DNA of 32,614 nucleotides from a virus, in the IMG/VR virus record IMGVR_UViG_3300043436_002220, positions 1 to 32,614 of that record; one strand, 5' to 3'. Below are positions 30,186-32,614 of the stretch, piece after piece. The notes under the pieces are model-generated. The model had not been told where the DNA came from, made no database searches, and was given only the letters and a program-made list of their open reading frames with translations. A program made the translations under genes and the position numbers. Position 1 is the stretch's first letter. Each line of letters begins with the position of its first letter.

Positions 30186-30407
30186 TTAGCGTTTTCTGCG
30201 CAACCTGCTGAACAATGCCAGCACCTTGCCCAATATACCGGATGCATCATTGACCGTCACATTCAGACCGCTCTCTGAACGCTCAAGCAATACATCCAAT
30301 TTTTCAGAATCTAATTCAATAGTGACCTTGCCATCTTTACGTGTCACATTTACATCTACTTTCTTGCCATCAATATGTAAATTGAGGTCTTTTTTTGGCT
30401 TGCTCAT
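30186..30407 (-). CDS. Small basic protein after the lysis enzyme, 73 aa
   Basis: A 73-residue protein (MSKPKKDLNLHIDGKKVDVN) with alternating strands and a C-terminal amphipathic basic helix (ILGKVLALFSRLRRKR) that could touch membrane. ATGA overlap with the lysis enzyme gene. Possibly a lysis accessory protein by position; no family known. Confidence 0.55.
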   Translation of the reverse strand: MSKPKKDLNLHIDGKKVDVNVTRKDGKVTIELDSEKLDVLLERSESGLNVTVNDASGILGKVLALFSRLRRKR

Positions 30408-30991
30408 GCTGGAAATTCATTAAGTAAACAATAGCTAACTACTTTCTGATTGTCTTTGAACCATCCCATTAGCTGCTTATATTTCTCCGGATTATTTGGC
30501 ACCTGGCATCCTGCGCTCCATGCACCAATATCCTCCTTGATTGTCTTTGTGTTGATGTCGTGGCTGTTCAAATGGAAGTTGATACCATACCAACCGGGCT
30601 GCTCAGGTCCAAGCTCCTCAGACTTGTTATCCTTATCTCCATCCCTGTGCACAATCACCTTGCCACCGCGCTGTAAAAGCCCTGCAATCTTTCCCCTGTG
30701 CAGGCCATAGTGCCAAATATCATAGTACCACTGATCAGCCTTAAGAATTGCAGCACCTTGCTTGTTAAATGATTCAAACTTTTTTAATATGCTCACGCCA
30801 GGATTGGTTGTGCCGGACATGACCATTACAAACTTATTCCCATCAAACACATAAAATTTATCATCAAACTTATTAGGCACATCCTCATTAGATCGCACGC
30901 CTAAAATCCACCTACCTTTTGGCAGGCCCTTAAATGATTTCAATGTGGCCACCTTATCCAGCAGCTCCTTATCAGTGTATGCTTGTACCAT
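30404..30991 (-). CDS. Putative cell-wall lysis enzyme with an L,D-transpeptidase (YkuD)-like motif
   Basis: A 195-residue protein. Near its end, 'GWYGINFHLNS' (His140) and 'IGAWSAGCQVPNN' (Ser159, Gly161, Cys162) match the YkuD His...S/T-x-G-C arrangement, with Ala in place of the usual His and no following Arg. I recall 'WSAGCQV' enzymes in Bacteroidota phage lysis regions, where they are taken as endolysins. It would cut or rearrange peptide cross-links in peptidoglycan. No signal peptide, so it needs a holin-like helper. It sits in a row with two membrane-anchored genes. Confidence 0.68.
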   Translation of the reverse strand: MVQAYTDKELLDKVATLKSFKGLPKGRWILGVRSNEDVPNKFDDKFYVFDGNKFVMVMSGTTNPGVSILKKFESFNKQGAAILKADQWYYDIWHYGLHRGKIAGLLQRGGKVIVHRDGDKDNKSEELGPEQPGWYGINFHLNSHDINTKTIKEDIGAWSAGCQVPNNPEKYKQLMGWFKDNQKVVSYCLLNEFPA

Positions 30992-31238
30992 TGGTATCCG
31001 CTTTAATTACCCTGTAAATATAGCGATATTTTGGCTGAACATGCTCAAGGCTATCCACTTTATGATTGATGCTGTCAACAGCTTGCTGATTTGACTCCTT
31101 AAGATGATCAAGATAGTGCTCTGCTTGGATGGTTATTTCATCCTTTGGTGCCTTTACATGGTCATGTTTTGGAACCGGTGCAAATATCAGGGCTATAGCC
31201 CCAACAATTGATGTGATAATTAGGGCTTTATTTTCCAC
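30972..31238 (-). CDS. Membrane-anchored lysis-cassette protein, 88 aa
   Basis: Begins with a GTG at 31238 (no ATG nearby), coupled by an 11 bp overlap. It has one N-terminal hydrophobic span (ALIITSIVGAIALIFAP), then a periplasmic-type charged helix (HYLDHLKESNQQAVDSINHK). It fits a spanin subunit or holin-associated protein beside the lysis enzyme. The assignment is by position and topology. Confidence 0.5.
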   Translation of the reverse strand: MENKALIITSIVGAIALIFAPVPKHDHVKAPKDEITIQAEHYLDHLKESNQQAVDSINHKVDSLEHVQPKYRYIYRVIKADTNGTSIH

Positions 31239-31476
31239 CTAAGCGCGTTTTTAATTGTTCTTGGAATACTATCTCCTGAAGTAGTTGCTTATCTCTCACA
31301 CGCTCAGCATCACATTCATTGACTTGCTTTTTTAAGCTGGTAATTTCACTATCCTTTGAGGTAATTAATACCCTGCCTAAATAGATCAATCCAACCAACA
31401 GCACAAAAAATAGGTAAGTGAATGGTGACTTAATAAAAGTCCGGAAGTTTAGTCTGAAAATTTGCTCCTGGGCCAT
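31228..31476 (-). CDS. i-spanin-like or holin-like protein, 82 aa
   Basis: A short basic head, a hydrophobic span at about residues 19-38 (YLFFVLLVGLIYLGRVLI), then a coiled-coil tail (ITSLKKQVNECDAERVRDKQ). This is the topology of an Rz-like inner-membrane spanin. It opens the lysis cassette. A small inverted repeat (31478-31493) in its leader was judged too weak to call. Confidence 0.55.
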   Translation of the reverse strand: MAQEQIFRLNFRTFIKSPFTYLFFVLLVGLIYLGRVLITSKDSEITSLKKQVNECDAERVRDKQLLQEIVFQEQLKTRLGGK

Positions 31477-31509
31477 GTACGTGTTTATACGTAATTATGC
31501 CAAAGTGTT

Positions 31510-32055
31510 CTAATAAATTTTATTGAGAATAAACAAATCACTATATATACTATTCAATCCACTATTGGTGCTGAATTGAGCTGTGATATCCAATGTGTTT
31601 TGGATGGTTGTATCAAATGTAGTGCTGTTTACCGTATTCCAGGCAAAACCCTCCTGTGTTCCTGATGATGCTTTCAAGACATGAAATTGTGCCACACTTA
31701 CAATTGATGCCACACCTGCAGCTCCAATGGATTGAATAGTGAAATGTGCAGTCAAATAAAAAACTTGATTCACAATGCCAGGCATACTCAATGCTCCACT
31801 TGTGGCCAATACCACGGAACCTGTTTTTAATCTTATGGTGATGGTATCATTGTTTTTGGCTGACATCATACCTCCCATGCTTACCTGAAATGAATCCCCC
31901 ACAGCAAAGCCATTGGCTGGAACAGTTAAGGATCCTTGCCCTCCATCAATCAATGTACCCTCTGATGTTGTAGCTGTCAATGTTGGGCTGTTTGCTGTTT
32001 GAGCAAAAAGACCTTTAGCAAAATTACCTGTAATGTTTATGTTTGTTACTGCCAT
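31510..32055 (-). CDS. Beta-rich virion protein, head- or tail-fibre type, 181 aa
   Basis: A 181-residue, Gly/Ser/Thr/Ala-rich protein (MAVTNINITGNFAKGLFAQT). Its pattern of short strands and the closing 'TLDITAQFSTNSGLNSIYSD' segment look like the C1q/jelly-roll type knob common in phage fibres and head decorations of this host group (recalled). It starts on the stop of the tail completion gene, sharing one base. Candidate surface-binding protein. Confidence 0.55.
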   Translation of the reverse strand: MAVTNINITGNFAKGLFAQTANSPTLTATTSEGTLIDGGQGSLTVPANGFAVGDSFQVSMGGMMSAKNNDTITIRLKTGSVVLATSGALSMPGIVNQVFYLTAHFTIQSIGAAGVASIVSVAQFHVLKASSGTQEGFAWNTVNSTTFDTTIQNTLDITAQFSTNSGLNSIYSDLFILNKIY

Positions 32056-32614
32056 TATAAAGCGATATTAATAGTATTATTCTCTGTGGTTGGCTGGCTA
32101 AACGTATCCTCAAGTATGCCATTCACATATATATTGTATGTTGTATATGGATCACCGCATGCTGTAGGTGCTGCTGGACCATTTTCAAAGTCATAGCCAT
32201 CATATGGGATATCACACCAATTCAATTCATTGTATACCTCAAAGTTTACCTGCATAGTCCACCCTGCCACCATGTCCTGACCCTCATTTATGAACGGCTC
32301 AATGATTATATCATCGGTGATATCTACAAATTCAGTCCACCTGTACTGCCTGAATGTGGTGTTGATGTCATTCACTATGCTTAAACAGTCAGAATGCACC
32401 TCATTAATCTGCCTGTACTCTGAATGATTGTACTTATCGCAGATGGTTATGGTTGCATTAACATCAACGCTTACATCATTGACATTACCCGGTGCCAATG
32501 TAACCACCATCAATGGATATTGTGCAGCATCTCTGCTGATTGCATCTAAAAAATCCCCTTGAAAAAACTCATTTATTTGCCGGTGTGCGCTTGCTATCTC
32601 GCTGAGCTCTCGCA
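32055..32614 (-). CDS. Putative tail completion/terminator protein (main part; 5' end at 1-152)
   Basis: This is the rest of the gene described at 1-152; here it runs to the right edge because its true start lies beyond the circle join. The joined protein of about 194 residues has a helical first third and a beta-rich rest with 'QYPLMVVTLAP', 'ITICDKYNHSEYRQINEVHSDCL' and 'QVNFEVYNELNWCDIPYD'. The balance of strands and the site between the connector and the fibre gene suggest a tail terminator or completion protein. An ATG within the right repeat should not be taken as the start. Confidence 0.6.
   Translation of the reverse strand, partial: RELSEIASAHRQINEFFQGDFLDAISRDAAQYPLMVVTLAPGNVNDVSVDVNATITICDKYNHSEYRQINEVHSDCLSIVNDINTTFRQYRWTEFVDITDDIIIEPFINEGQDMVAGWTMQVNFEVYNELNWCDIPYDGYDFENGPAAPTACGDPYTTYNIYVNGILEDTFSQPTTENNTINIAL
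32488..32614. repeat. Terminal direct repeat, right copy (circle overlap)
   Basis: Exact copy of 1-127. See the left copy for the interpretation. Confidence 0.95.

Noticed and set aside
31478-31493. TACGT/ACGTA inverted repeat upstream of the spanin-like gene
   Set aside because: Only 5 bp arms in AT-rich DNA with no promoter box nearby; expected by chance.
1-32614. CRISPR array, tRNA genes, integrase or lysogeny repressor
   Set aside because: No evenly spaced long repeats, no cloverleaf sequence in the short gaps, and no tyrosine or serine recombinase signature were seen.

Overview
The window looks like a complete circular genome of a tailed, siphovirus-like bacteriophage of Bacteroidota, assembled from sequence reads. 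The first 127 bases (1-127) are repeated exactly as the last 127 bases (32488-32614), and one gene runs through the join, so the molecule closes into a circle of about 32,487 bp. The host guess rests on three things: several promoter-like boxes of the Bacteroidota type (TAnnTTTG with an upstream TTG/TTTG), A/T-rich leaders instead of strong Shine-Dalgarno sites, and structural protein families I associate with Bacteroidota phages. I see no integrase, repressor, tRNA or CRISPR array, so a virulent lifestyle is likely but not proven.

Almost every gene is on the minus strand and packed with 4-60 bp overlaps, so transcription runs from high to low coordinates. Early block (about 30.1 to 18.5 kb): a promoter with an overlapping dyad operator, a set of tiny genes (30.0-28.7 kb), a DnaA domain IV-like initiator beside an array of TTACACAC iterons (putative origin, 28.1-28.3 kb), a prim-pol/DUF3987 helicase, a VRR-NUC nuclease, an ERF annealing protein and PD-(D/E)XK exonuclease, an HNH endonuclease, an RlpA-like wall enzyme, a CoiA-like protein, a small SSB-tail/DUF736-like protein, a sigma-like factor, and a sugar cassette (GT4, methyltransferase, GT2).

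Late block 1 (18.4 to 7.0 kb): small and large terminase, a tail-assembly-chaperone pair joined by a -1 frameshift at a run of nine T, tail completion and baseplate proteins, a tail fibre and the tape measure. A single plus-strand gene (6.36-7.02 kb, Stealth-like sugar phosphotransferase) separates this from late block 2 (6.35 kb down through the circle join to 30.19 kb): a prohead protease fused to a HAD phosphatase domain, scaffold, major capsid, tail tube, connectors, portal, tail completion, a fibre-like protein and a lysis cassette ending in a strong terminator at 30128-30151.

The points most worth a second look are the protease-HAD fusion, the nearly identical 21-bp element placed just upstream of the first gene of both late blocks (next to the only plus-strand gene in one case) together with a phage-encoded sigma-like protein, a promoter-plus-terminator unit between the terminase genes (small RNA or attenuator), the iteron/DnaA-IV origin, the frameshifted chaperone, and the unusually rich glycan-modification set. 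All functional names come from motif reading by eye; no database search was run.
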